Shown piece after piece: positions 15,596 through 23,830 of a stretch of DNA of 64,000 bases. The DNA comes from an uncultured Eubacteriales bacterium (GTDB lineage Bacteria > Bacillota > Clostridia > Christensenellales > UBA1242): positions 372,001 to 436,000 of the forward strand of contig CARJLX010000001.1 in the NCBI GenBank assembly GCA_949001935.1. Reading direction: 5' to 3'. Position 1 is the first letter of the stretch; every line of letters starts with the position of its first letter. The position numbers were made by a program, and so were the translations under genes. The notes under the pieces were generated by a model. The model did not search any database, was not told the DNA's origin, and worked only from the letters and a program-made list of their open reading frames with translations.

Positions 15596-16231
15596 TTAAA
15601 TTTTCTTTTGTTGCTTTTCTTTAAAAGAAAAGCAAATAGAAGTAAATGGGCAATCTTTACAATCTGGATTTTGAGATTTGCATTTGTACCGTCCAAAGTG
15701 AACCATTTGAAGGTGCAACTCGCTCCAATACTTTTGCGGAAAGACTTTACGCAAAACTTCCTCGCACTTGTTTGGATCGTCAGTTTTAACAAGGCCTAAT
15801 CTATTTGAAACTCGAAGAACATGAGTGTCAACTGCAATCGCGTCACCGCCAAAAGCCTCAGCCGTCACAACATTAGCTGTTTTTCTACCAACCCCAGCAA
15901 GAGAACATAAACCTTCAAAATCCTCTGGAACTTTTCCATTATGTTTTTCAACAATATCTTTTGAACAAGCAATAATATTCTTTGCCTTGTTATGATAAAA
16001 TCCACATGAATGAATTAAATCTTCAATCACCTCTTGACTTGCCTTTGCCATAGCCTCTGGCGTTCCATAATCTTTAAATAGTTCTTTCGTAACAATATTA
16101 ACACGCTTATCTGTGCATTGAGCAGACAATATAACCGCAATCAAAAGTTGATAAGGCGAATTATACTCCAATTCACACTTTGGAGAAGGAAAAAGATTAT
16201 CTAAATTTTTCTTAATTTCTTCGACTTGCAC
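15596..16231 (-). CDS. nth: Endonuclease III (DNA glycosylase/AP lyase)
   Basis: This 211-residue base-excision repair enzyme removes oxidised pyrimidines. The helix-hairpin-helix LAGVGRKTANVVTAEAF carries the catalytic Lys, and AVDTHVLRVSNRLGL carries the catalytic Asp. Four cysteines, CKSQNPDCKDCPFTSIC (C-x6-C-x2-C-x5-C), form the 4Fe-4S site. The last codons overlap a 25-nt palindrome (15611..15635) that makes an unusual Lys/Gln-rich tail. Confidence 0.97.
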   Translation of the reverse strand: MQVEEIKKNLDNLFPSPKCELEYNSPYQLLIAVILSAQCTDKRVNIVTKELFKDYGTPEAMAKASQEVIEDLIHSCGFYHNKAKNIIACSKDIVEKHNGKVPEDFEGLCSLAGVGRKTANVVTAEAFGGDAIAVDTHVLRVSNRLGLVKTDDPNKCEEVLRKVFPQKYWSELHLQMVHFGRYKCKSQNPDCKDCPFTSICFSFKEKQQKKI

Positions 16232-16305
16232 AATTCACCTCCTCTTTTGTTTGCATACTAGTAAAAATATCAGTATTTTAGGACTAGTTTATTATATTTT
16301 TATAA

Positions 16306-17769
16306 CTAACGCATAATAGGGAACAACACTACATCACGAACTGATTGCTGATTGTAAATAAGCATTAAAAGTCTATCAAGTCCACAACCTAAACCTGAAA
16401 TTGGTGGCATACCATGCTCCATCGCGAGCATAAAGCTTTCGTCTAGATCCATAGTTTCGTCATCACCTTGTTTCTTAGCTTCAAGCTGTTTTTCAAAAGC
16501 TTCGCGTTGTTGGATTGGATTTACAAGCTCGCTATAAGCTTTGCAAAGCTCAGTCCCCATAACTACAACTTGGAATACATCAATAATACGCTCATCGTCA
16601 TCATTTCTTCTTGCAAGAGGAATAAGTGCAGCAGGATAATTGTAAAGTATAGTTGGTTGAACAATATTCTCGCGAATTTTCTTTTTATAAACAAAGTCAA
16701 CTATTTGACTAATAGACTTATAGTCTTCTAATTCTCCTATTTTAAACAAGCCTTTAGCAACAATTTTATTTTTGAATTCTATTGGATCAGTTTCAGCCAA
16801 GAAATCAAATCCAAATATCTCTCGCATAGTTTCTACATAATTTATTCTATCAAGATTTTCTTTGCCAAAATCTAAAACCACACCATCTTTTTCGATTGTT
16901 GCTTTACCTGTAAGTTCTAACAAGAGATTTTTAATAAATCCTTGGAAAAATTTTATATTATCTTCAAAATCCCAATAAGAAGCGTACCATTCAACTTGAG
17001 TAAACTCTTGCAAATGTTGAGGATCCATACCCTCATTACGGAAACACTTTGCAACTTCAAAAACACGATCAAATCCGCCTGCAATACATTGCTTTAAATA
17101 TGTTTCTGGAGCAATACGAAGATTCATATCTACATCTAATGCATTATGATGAGTGAAGAAGGGTTTTGCACTTGCCCCACAAACTGCACTTTGCAAAATT
17201 GGAGTTTCAACTTCCATAAAACCATTCTCACCAAGATATTTACGAATGAAAGCCAAAAGTTTGCTACGCCCTACAAAAACAGCCCTAGCCTCTTCATTTG
17301 TAATAAGGTCAAGATAGCGTTGACGATATTTTGTTTCGGTGTCGACAAGACCGTGGAACTTTTCTGGAAGTGGACGAAGTGTTTTTGAAAGAAGTGTTAC
17401 CTTTTCTGCCTTAACAGTAACTTCGCCGGTTTGTGTGAGATAAACTTCACCTTCAACGCCTACAAAGTCAGCAATATCAACCATCTTTTTGTAGAAGTCA
17501 TAAGCCTCTTCATCAAGCTCATTGCGCCCAACAGAAATTTGAATTTTTGCGTTTATATCACGGATGTGCATAAATCCAAATTTACCCATAACGCGTTTAA
17601 AAATAACGCGACCTGCAATTTTAACACGCTCGCCAACTTTTTCTCTAGCCTCTTCAATTGTGCAAGTTCTATCAAACTTTGCCTTGTAAGGGATTTCTCC
17701 CATTTCTTTTAAAGAATCAATCTTTGCTCTTCTAACATCAACTTCGTTAGTTAAAATTTGTTCAGCCAT
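16306..17769 (-). CDS. lysS: Lysine--tRNA ligase, class II
   Basis: The start is set at the ATG at 17769 (MAEQILTNEVDVRRAK); the frame continues to 17802 but that part is inside a hairpin. The 487-residue enzyme has an N-terminal OB-fold anticodon domain (VKIAGRVIFKRVMGKFGFMH) and a class II core with motif 2 FRNEGMDPQHLQEFTQVEW and motif 3 GLGCGLDRLLMLI. The only good ribosome site, AAAAGGAG, lies in the 3' arm of the hairpin at 17774..17816, so translation may be gated by that structure. Confidence 0.97.
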   Translation of the reverse strand: MAEQILTNEVDVRRAKIDSLKEMGEIPYKAKFDRTCTIEEAREKVGERVKIAGRVIFKRVMGKFGFMHIRDINAKIQISVGRNELDEEAYDFYKKMVDIADFVGVEGEVYLTQTGEVTVKAEKVTLLSKTLRPLPEKFHGLVDTETKYRQRYLDLITNEEARAVFVGRSKLLAFIRKYLGENGFMEVETPILQSAVCGASAKPFFTHHNALDVDMNLRIAPETYLKQCIAGGFDRVFEVAKCFRNEGMDPQHLQEFTQVEWYASYWDFEDNIKFFQGFIKNLLLELTGKATIEKDGVVLDFGKENLDRINYVETMREIFGFDFLAETDPIEFKNKIVAKGLFKIGELEDYKSISQIVDFVYKKKIRENIVQPTILYNYPAALIPLARRNDDDERIIDVFQVVVMGTELCKAYSELVNPIQQREAFEKQLEAKKQGDDETMDLDESFMLAMEHGMPPISGLGCGLDRLLMLIYNQQSVRDVVLFPIMR

Positions 17770-17773
17770 AAAT

Positions 17774-17816
17774 AAAAAACTCCTTTTATGAAAGGTTATC
17801 ATAAAAGGAGTTTTTT
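17774..17816 (-). terminator. Perfect 18-bp hairpin between pnp and lysS that buries the lysS ribosome site
   Basis: The arms at 17774..17791 and 17799..17816 are perfect inverted repeats around a 7-nt loop, ending in a T run, so it should terminate transcripts from pnp. On the minus strand the 3' arm carries AAAAGGAG, the lysS Shine-Dalgarno, paired with CTCCTTTT in the 5' arm. Confidence 0.8.
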
Positions 17817-17836
17817 GTCAATCTATTTGTTTGTTT

Positions 17837-20023
17837 TTACTTAGTTTTTTTAGCCTTTTTCTCTGCTTTTACCTTTTCTTTTTCGGCTTTTTTATCTTCC
17901 TTGCTTGGTTTTGCAGGCTTTTTATTTTCTTGTGTTTTTGGAACTAAACGCTTAAGGTCAATTCTACCCTTTTCATCAATCTTGATTACTTCTACTTCAA
18001 CACTATCGCCAAGTTTAACAACATCTTCAACTTTTTCAACGCGTGTATTTGAAAGTTTTGAAATGTGGATCATACCTTCTCTGCCATTACCAAGATCTAC
18101 AAAAGCACCAAAGTTCATAATTCTAACAACTTTACCATCATAAACATCTCCAACTTCTGGAACTTCAACAATACCTAAGATGATTTTCTTAGCTTTTTCA
18201 CACATTGCCATATCTTGACCTGCAATAAATACTCTGCCATCATCTTCAATGTCAATCTTAACACCAGTTTGGTCTATGATTGAATTAATGGTTTTCCCAC
18301 CAGAGCCAATAACATCTTTGATAAAATCAGGATTAATTTGCATAGTAAGAATTTTTGGAGCATATTTAGAAAGCTCTTTTTTAGGTGCTGGAATTTGTTC
18401 AAGAAGTTTTTTCATGATAAACATTCTTCCTTCGCGTGCTTGATTTAAAGCAGTTGTAAGGATTTGTTTATCAATGCCTTTAATCTTGATATCCATTTGT
18501 ATAGCAGTAACACCCTTTTCAGTACCTGTAACTTTAAAGTCCATATCTCCAAGGAAATCTTCAAGGCCTTGAATATCACTAAGAACTGCAACCTTGCCGC
18601 TCTCTTCATCTTTAATAAGTCCCATTGCAATTCCTGCAACTGGGCGTTTGATTGGAACGCCACCATCCATAAGAGCAAGAGTTGAACCGCATACACTTGC
18701 CATTGATGAAGAACCATTTGAAGAAAGTACTTCACTTACAAGACGAAGTGCATATGGAAATTCGTCTTCAGTTGGAATAACAGGCTCGAGTGCACGTTCT
18801 GCTAAAGCACCATGCCCTATTTCGCGTCTGCCTGGACTCTTAATTCCTCTAGCCTCACCAGTCGCATAAGCAGGCATGTTGTAGTGATGAACATAACGAT
18901 TTACTTCTTCGTCATCAAGCCCTTCAAGTTTTTGCATGTCACTAACTGTACCAAGAGTTAATGATGTTAGCACTTGAGTTTGGCCACGAGTGAAAAGACC
19001 ACTACCATGAACTCTTGGTAATAATCCATTATCGCACCAGATAGGACGAATTTCGGTAAGTTTTCTTCCGTCAGGACGCACACCCTTGTTTACTATCTTT
19101 GCTCTAACCTTTTCCTTAGTCATTTTGTAAATAACATCCCCAATCTCTCTTTCACAATCAGGATAAATTTCGGCAAAATGAGAATTAACTTCCTTGTCCA
19201 CCTCATCTTGACGAACTTGACGTTCTTGTCTATCAAAAGTATCAAGAGCGTGATCAAGAAGTTTGTCGGCAAACTTTCTAACATCATTATTGATATTATC
19301 TGGAATAACATAATAAGATATTTCTTTATTCTCAGGTTTACCAATCTTGTCTTTTACCTTCTTTATAAACTTTACAATTTTCTTAATTTCTTCATGAGCA
19401 AACAAAATACCGTCACGAAGAGTTTCTTCTGGGATTTCTCTTGCTCCACCTTCAATCATAAGAACGGCATCTTCAGTACCAGCAACAGTCATGTGCATAT
19501 CACTCTTTTCTCTTTGCTCGCCATCTGGATTGATAACAAATTTACCATCAATAAGACCAACTACAACAGCACCTGTTGGACCACCAAATGGAATATCACT
19601 GATTGACAAAGCAAAACTTGAACCAAGCATTGCAAGAGTTTCTGGCTCAATGTCTGGGTCAACAGAAAGTGCAGTTGCAACTACACAAACATCATTGAAA
19701 AAGCCCTTTGGGAAAAGTGGACGAAGTGGACGGTCAATAAGACGAGAAGTCAAAATTGCCTTATCGCTTGGACGACCTTCACGCTTTTTAAACCCTCCTG
19801 GAATTTTCCCAACAGAATACATTTTTTCTTCAAAATCCACTTGAAGTGGGAAGAAGTCAATACCTGGTCTAGGCTCTTTAGACATAGTCACATTAACCAT
19901 AACAACAGTTTCACCACATCTAACAAGACATGATCCGTTTGCTTGTTCACAAAGTCTGCCAGTTTCAAAACTTACAGTTTTTCCTCCAATTTTGATTTCA
20001 AAAATTTTAGCATCTTCTTTCAT
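17837..20023 (-). CDS. pnp: Polyribonucleotide nucleotidyltransferase (PNPase)
   Basis: This 728-residue phosphorolytic 3'-5' exoribonuclease acts in mRNA decay. It has two RNase PH domains (first about 10-140 with RPSDKAILTSRLIDRPLRPL; second about 310-530 with GSGLFTRGQTQVL), a helical linker, KH (INPDFIKDVIGSGGKTIN, about 560) and S1 (GDVYDGKVVRIMNFGAFVD, about 625). A Lys-rich tail of about 30 residues follows. It lies 92 bp after rpsO, the classic rpsO-pnp pair. Confidence 0.98.
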   Translation of the reverse strand: MKEDAKIFEIKIGGKTVSFETGRLCEQANGSCLVRCGETVVMVNVTMSKEPRPGIDFFPLQVDFEEKMYSVGKIPGGFKKREGRPSDKAILTSRLIDRPLRPLFPKGFFNDVCVVATALSVDPDIEPETLAMLGSSFALSISDIPFGGPTGAVVVGLIDGKFVINPDGEQREKSDMHMTVAGTEDAVLMIEGGAREIPEETLRDGILFAHEEIKKIVKFIKKVKDKIGKPENKEISYYVIPDNINNDVRKFADKLLDHALDTFDRQERQVRQDEVDKEVNSHFAEIYPDCEREIGDVIYKMTKEKVRAKIVNKGVRPDGRKLTEIRPIWCDNGLLPRVHGSGLFTRGQTQVLTSLTLGTVSDMQKLEGLDDEEVNRYVHHYNMPAYATGEARGIKSPGRREIGHGALAERALEPVIPTEDEFPYALRLVSEVLSSNGSSSMASVCGSTLALMDGGVPIKRPVAGIAMGLIKDEESGKVAVLSDIQGLEDFLGDMDFKVTGTEKGVTAIQMDIKIKGIDKQILTTALNQAREGRMFIMKKLLEQIPAPKKELSKYAPKILTMQINPDFIKDVIGSGGKTINSIIDQTGVKIDIEDDGRVFIAGQDMAMCEKAKKIILGIVEVPEVGDVYDGKVVRIMNFGAFVDLGNGREGMIHISKLSNTRVEKVEDVVKLGDSVEVEVIKIDEKGRIDLKRLVPKTQENKKPAKPSKEDKKAEKEKVKAEKKAKKTK

Positions 20024-20115
20024 AATAAATCTCCTTTTGTGCCTATAGCACCTTTTTGTTTTTTAATAGTTATTTAATTCAAAAAAGAGGTTGCAAAACG
20101 CACTCCCCCCTTTAA

Positions 20116-20379
20116 TTATTTAACATCACGAATATTAAGTTCTTTAATAATCTTTCTGTAAGCTTCAATATCTCTTTCTTTAAGATAAAGTAAGAAACCT
20201 TTTCTTTTACCAACCATTTGAAGAAGACCACGACGAGAGTGGTTGTCATTAGGGTTAGCTTTAAGATGCTCGTTCAAGTGATTGATTCTCTCAGTAAGAA
20301 GAGCGAGTTGAACTTGAACAGAACCAGTATCATGCTCAGAAAGTTTAAACTTGTTGATAATTTCTTGCTTAGATTGCAT
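20116..20379 (-). CDS. rpsO: 30S ribosomal protein S15
   Basis: This 87-residue protein matches S15: KFKLSEHDTGSVQVQLALLT, then HLKANPNDNHSRRGLLQMVG. It binds the central domain of 16S rRNA early in 30S assembly. A GGGAGG ribosome site precedes the ATG. The roughly 90-nt leader (to about 20470) contains a small GGTTT/AAACC hairpin; S15 often represses itself through such leaders, but this one was not matched to a known type. Confidence 0.98.
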   Translation of the reverse strand: MQSKQEIINKFKLSEHDTGSVQVQLALLTERINHLNEHLKANPNDNHSRRGLLQMVGKRKGFLLYLKERDIEAYRKIIKELNIRDVK

Positions 20380-20576
20380 AAATTCCTCCCATTTAATTTT
20401 TTTCTAGATAACGAAGCCTTGCGTCAGAAGGTTTCGACAAAACCGCGTTAACTAATATATCGACAAGAATATATTATCATAAAAAAGTTACTTTGTAAAG
20501 TGTTTTTTAAAAATATTTGAACAAATCAATGTTTTATTGACATTTTTCAATATATTTCGACAAAGTTCTCAAATAA

Positions 20577-20606
20577 AAAAGTTTAGATTTAAAACCTAAA
20601 CTTTTT
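20577..20606 (-). terminator. Terminator of the 20609 surface-protein gene
   Basis: The stem AGTTTAG/CTAAACT with a short loop and a T run on the minus strand lies directly after the stop codon. Confidence 0.8.
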
Positions 20607-20608
20607 AT

Positions 20609-23605
20609 TTACCCCTCACTAAACCCAAGCGTATTTTTAAGATAATTGTAAACATTAGAAGATCCAGACTCTCCTCCAATCCAGCATAGAGATTTTTGTA
20701 TTGGATAGCCATTGTTTATTGCGCTATTGTATGTCCAGTTGCCCCATGATGATGAGTTACCAAACATAACTTTTGTTGCAGTGCCTTTCAAGGTGCCATA
20801 GCCATAAGAACCGCTCATTACACTTTTATCTTCTACAAAGATAGCTAAAATATCTGTGTTAGATGCATTTTCAACCTTAACATTTAATACTGAACAATCA
20901 TACATTGATGCTCCACAATATGCAACTACTCCACCTGCATAAAGAACACCATTTGCTGTTGAATCTTTTGCTATACATGAAGTGATTGTACCTCTCCATG
21001 TACCTGCTACACAGCCTGCCGCATCTGTTTTACTTTGAACTGATACATTTTCTACAATTACATTACTCATTTCTCCCATACCATTGCCAACTACACCGCC
21101 TGAATCGCCTTCTCCAACAATTTTAGAATCTCTTAGTATTATATTTTTTAAAATACTTCCCCATGGTCTACCAAACAATCCTGAATTATATTCATTTCCG
21201 CTCGTCCTCATATTGCTTATTGAATATAACCCGCCGTCATAATGCCCCTGAAATGGTGTTGCTTGAGTTCCAATTCCTTCCCAAATATACCAAACATATT
21301 TGGAATTTTTGGTCGCTTTGTTCTCTAAATCTATTGGTGCGGTTTGTTTGAAATATTTCCCTTCTAACGATTCTGTCCTACTTTGTTTTGCTAGCAATGC
21401 TAATTGTTGGGCTGTTGCTATCTCATATGGACTACTTTCTGTTCCATTACCTCCTGCATATGATGTCGCTGCAAAGTCTGTCCATGGACGAGCAAAGTAG
21501 ATAGAATATGACTTTTTATCTTCATTTTCAGCACTATCATAGGCATAAATATCTGTCAAATATACTCCTATCTCATTATTATGGTCACTCATGTTTACTG
21601 CATACTTATAGTTATATGTTTGCCCCTCTACAGAATATGTTCCTTTAATTCCTTGTCCCCAAATTAAATCATCCTGACCATTATATTCTGTCCATGTTGG
21701 AAATAGCATTTTTACTACTCCAATATTATCTGTTGCATATGCATATACATCATAGCCATCTTCTCGCGTTACATAGGTTGCTCTATGTATGACTGGTGGC
21801 TCAGTATCTAATGCCTCCCAAGTAGCAGTTAATGTTTCATTTAAATTTCCAAATGTATACACTCCATTAGAAATACTTCCACCACCTGACAAACTCCAAC
21901 CTTTAAATGTATAACCTGTTCGCGTTGGGTTTGCTAAAGTAATTTGTTGCCCAGCGCTGCCATAATAATCATTTGAGGCCTGCTGTTTTACTTTTACGTC
22001 GTATATCCTAAAACTTGCATTGTTTAAATTTGTATCTATTCTTAAATTATACACCCCAGAAACTGTTGGAGTAAAGTCAAAACTAAAAGTTACAGGAGTT
22101 GATGTGCTATTAACAGTAGGACCAAAATTAATGTAAAAAGTATCATAATTACCATTTAAAAACATACCTGCTTCAACAGTACTATTTAAAACACTTGATG
22201 TTCTGCTTACTGCTTTTAAACTTAAATTACAATTTACGCCTTTTACTAAATATGCGTTGATATAAGTAAAATGTCCATAATGATCAATATCATCATTAGA
22301 ATTTGAACTTACATAAATGTTTTGGTTACTTATATAATATCTAATTCCACCACTCGTTATTAATGAAGAAGAACTTCCTTCATTTTCTATTTTGTCAAAT
22401 AGATTAGTTCCCTCATAACTAGCCGAACCACCATTTAAATTTATTGTAAGTTTTGAAGAACTACATAATACTGGATAACCACTATTTGTGTTTGAATTTA
22501 TTCTCCAAGTAAACCTAAAATCCCATGGGTAAGAATCGTTCCAATTGGATGAATTTGTATACCAAGACTTGTTTTTAGCATAAGATGTTGAATTTAAATT
22601 TGTATATTTAGTGGTTCCTGTATTTGTCCCACCTGTCGAATTTCCTGCTCCATAAGATAATGTACAATTCCCTCCATAGTAACAATTTTTTATTATACAT
22701 TCTTCTCCAACAATTCCTCCTATGTAGTAGTTACCAGAGGCACTTATTGCGCCAGTATTATAGCAATTTGTGATTGTATTAGTAACTCCCGGCACTAAAT
22801 GTAAACTGCATCCTGCCATTCCACCAATTGAAGAAAAAACTGCAGTTAAAGCACCAGTATTATAGCAATTTGTGATTGTAGAATACTCATATGTGCCGAC
22901 TATTCCCCCTATTATACTTGCCCCAGTCACATTGCTTGTATTATAACAATTAGATATTTTTGCAGTATAAATTGCTCCAGCTATTCCTCCAATATAGTCA
23001 TGCCCTTGAATATATGAATTTACAACTCCAATATTTTTTATTATCAGCGGGTTGCTAGTTGAACGACCAAAAATATATCCAAACAATCCTTGATATGAAT
23101 AGGAATCTGTTGTTCCTGCTTTTGTAAAAATTCCCGATACTGTATATCCACCTCCATCATAATTCCCTGAAAAATAATGTTGATTCAATGTTGTTGTCCC
23201 TTGTAGATAAACGCATCCTATTGGTTGCCAATAATATGCAGAAAGGTCTATATTTGCTGTTTGTTTAAAATATTTATCTTGATAATAATAATATGTGTTT
23301 GTTACTGATCCACTCCCACTATAAACCATATATGAAAGTCTTGCCAAGTCTTGAGCAGATTGAATTAAATATGGATCACTCTCGCTTCCACTGCCAGACC
23401 ATGCAGTTGTGCCATAACGTCCTGAGTCTGTCCAATAACCACTTGTATTGACAGTTGGACTTGTGGCTCCAAATGAAGGAGGCGTTGCTTCTTCTGGTGA
23501 ATTTGATGAAAAATCCATAAAACCAAATGTTAGCCCCAAAACAAGTGCTATAACTGCAAAACATGTTGAAAAAATTATCAAAATTTTCTTCTTTTTTGAA
23601 TACAT
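20609..23605 (-). CDS. Large GLUG-repeat surface protein A (phase-variable promoter)
   Basis: This 998-residue exported protein has a basic N-terminus and one signal or anchor helix (about 8-30). Region 1 (about 60-390) starts with AWSGSGSESDPYLI and holds GLUG-type repeats such as GGIAGAIYTAKISNCYN and GGIVGTYEYSTITNCYN. An InlB/Listeria-Bacteroides type repeat follows (TGYTFKGWSLSGGG, about 570). A second GLUG region (about 700-960) starts with SYAGGNGTESSPYEI. The end, NGYPIQKSLCWIGG then YLKNTLGF, is shared with the proteins at 50599 and 32642. No LPXTG motif is seen. The family is typical of adhesins of gut bacteria; the ligand is unknown. The promoter at 23708..23735 has a G9 spacer. 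Confidence 0.85.
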   Translation of the reverse strand: MYSKKKKILIIFSTCFAVIALVLGLTFGFMDFSSNSPEEATPPSFGATSPTVNTSGYWTDSGRYGTTAWSGSGSESDPYLIQSAQDLARLSYMVYSGSGSVTNTYYYYQDKYFKQTANIDLSAYYWQPIGCVYLQGTTTLNQHYFSGNYDGGGYTVSGIFTKAGTTDSYSYQGLFGYIFGRSTSNPLIIKNIGVVNSYIQGHDYIGGIAGAIYTAKISNCYNTSNVTGASIIGGIVGTYEYSTITNCYNTGALTAVFSSIGGMAGCSLHLVPGVTNTITNCYNTGAISASGNYYIGGIVGEECIIKNCYYGGNCTLSYGAGNSTGGTNTGTTKYTNLNSTSYAKNKSWYTNSSNWNDSYPWDFRFTWRINSNTNSGYPVLCSSSKLTINLNGGSASYEGTNLFDKIENEGSSSSLITSGGIRYYISNQNIYVSSNSNDDIDHYGHFTYINAYLVKGVNCNLSLKAVSRTSSVLNSTVEAGMFLNGNYDTFYINFGPTVNSTSTPVTFSFDFTPTVSGVYNLRIDTNLNNASFRIYDVKVKQQASNDYYGSAGQQITLANPTRTGYTFKGWSLSGGGSISNGVYTFGNLNETLTATWEALDTEPPVIHRATYVTREDGYDVYAYATDNIGVVKMLFPTWTEYNGQDDLIWGQGIKGTYSVEGQTYNYKYAVNMSDHNNEIGVYLTDIYAYDSAENEDKKSYSIYFARPWTDFAATSYAGGNGTESSPYEIATAQQLALLAKQSRTESLEGKYFKQTAPIDLENKATKNSKYVWYIWEGIGTQATPFQGHYDGGLYSISNMRTSGNEYNSGLFGRPWGSILKNIILRDSKIVGEGDSGGVVGNGMGEMSNVIVENVSVQSKTDAAGCVAGTWRGTITSCIAKDSTANGVLYAGGVVAYCGASMYDCSVLNVKVENASNTDILAIFVEDKSVMSGSYGYGTLKGTATKVMFGNSSSWGNWTYNSAINNGYPIQKSLCWIGGESGSSNVYNYLKNTLGFSEG

Positions 23606-23641
23606 ATTTTTTCTCCTTTGATTATAGTGTGCAAAGCAGGT

Positions 23642-23682
23642 AATTTTACTCTTTATGTTTTACGTATTTTTTGAGTAAAATT
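23642..23682 (-). promoter_or_regulatory. Leader stem-loop of surface protein A
   Basis: AATTTTACTC (23642..23651) and GAGTAAAATT (23673..23682) form a perfect 10-bp stem with a 21-nt loop in the 5' leader. Gene B has a related TTTACT/AGTAAA stem at 53021..53041. Confidence 0.5.
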
Positions 23683-23707
23683 GTGAATTTCTCGCTTTTT
23701 CAAAATC

Positions 23708-23735
23708 ATTATAGCAAATCCCCCCCCCGCGTCAA
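23708..23735 (-). promoter_or_regulatory. Poly-G-spacer promoter of surface protein A
   Basis: On the minus strand, -35 TTGACG (23730..23735) and a perfect -10 TATAAT (23708..23713) are separated by 16 bp. Nine of those are consecutive Gs (23720..23728). Gain of one G would give the ideal 17 bp. The leader to the ATG is about 95 nt and ends in AAAGGAGAA. The layout matches known phase-variable promoters in which slippage of a homopolymer changes spacing. Confidence 0.85.
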
Positions 23736-23802
23736 GCAAATCTCACTGGTTTTACAAACTTTATTCCGCTTTCCGCGGATGGGGATAATTAAGGCAATAA
23801 AT

Positions 23803-23830
23803 AAAAAAAGAATTCTATTTAAAGAATTCT
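23803..23830 (-). terminator. Terminator of the recJ-rel-hemZ run
   Basis: AAAGAATTC and GAATTCTTT arms with a T run on the minus strand overlap the hemZ stop codon. Confidence 0.75.

Noticed and set aside
15577..15799. Short frames on both strands at the end of nth
   Set aside because: They are antisense or out-of-frame shadows of nth, produced by the palindrome at 15611..15635.
20380..20470. Known S15 leader RNA
   Set aside because: A small hairpin is visible but I could not match it to a defined S15-leader type by eye, so it is only mentioned under rpsO.
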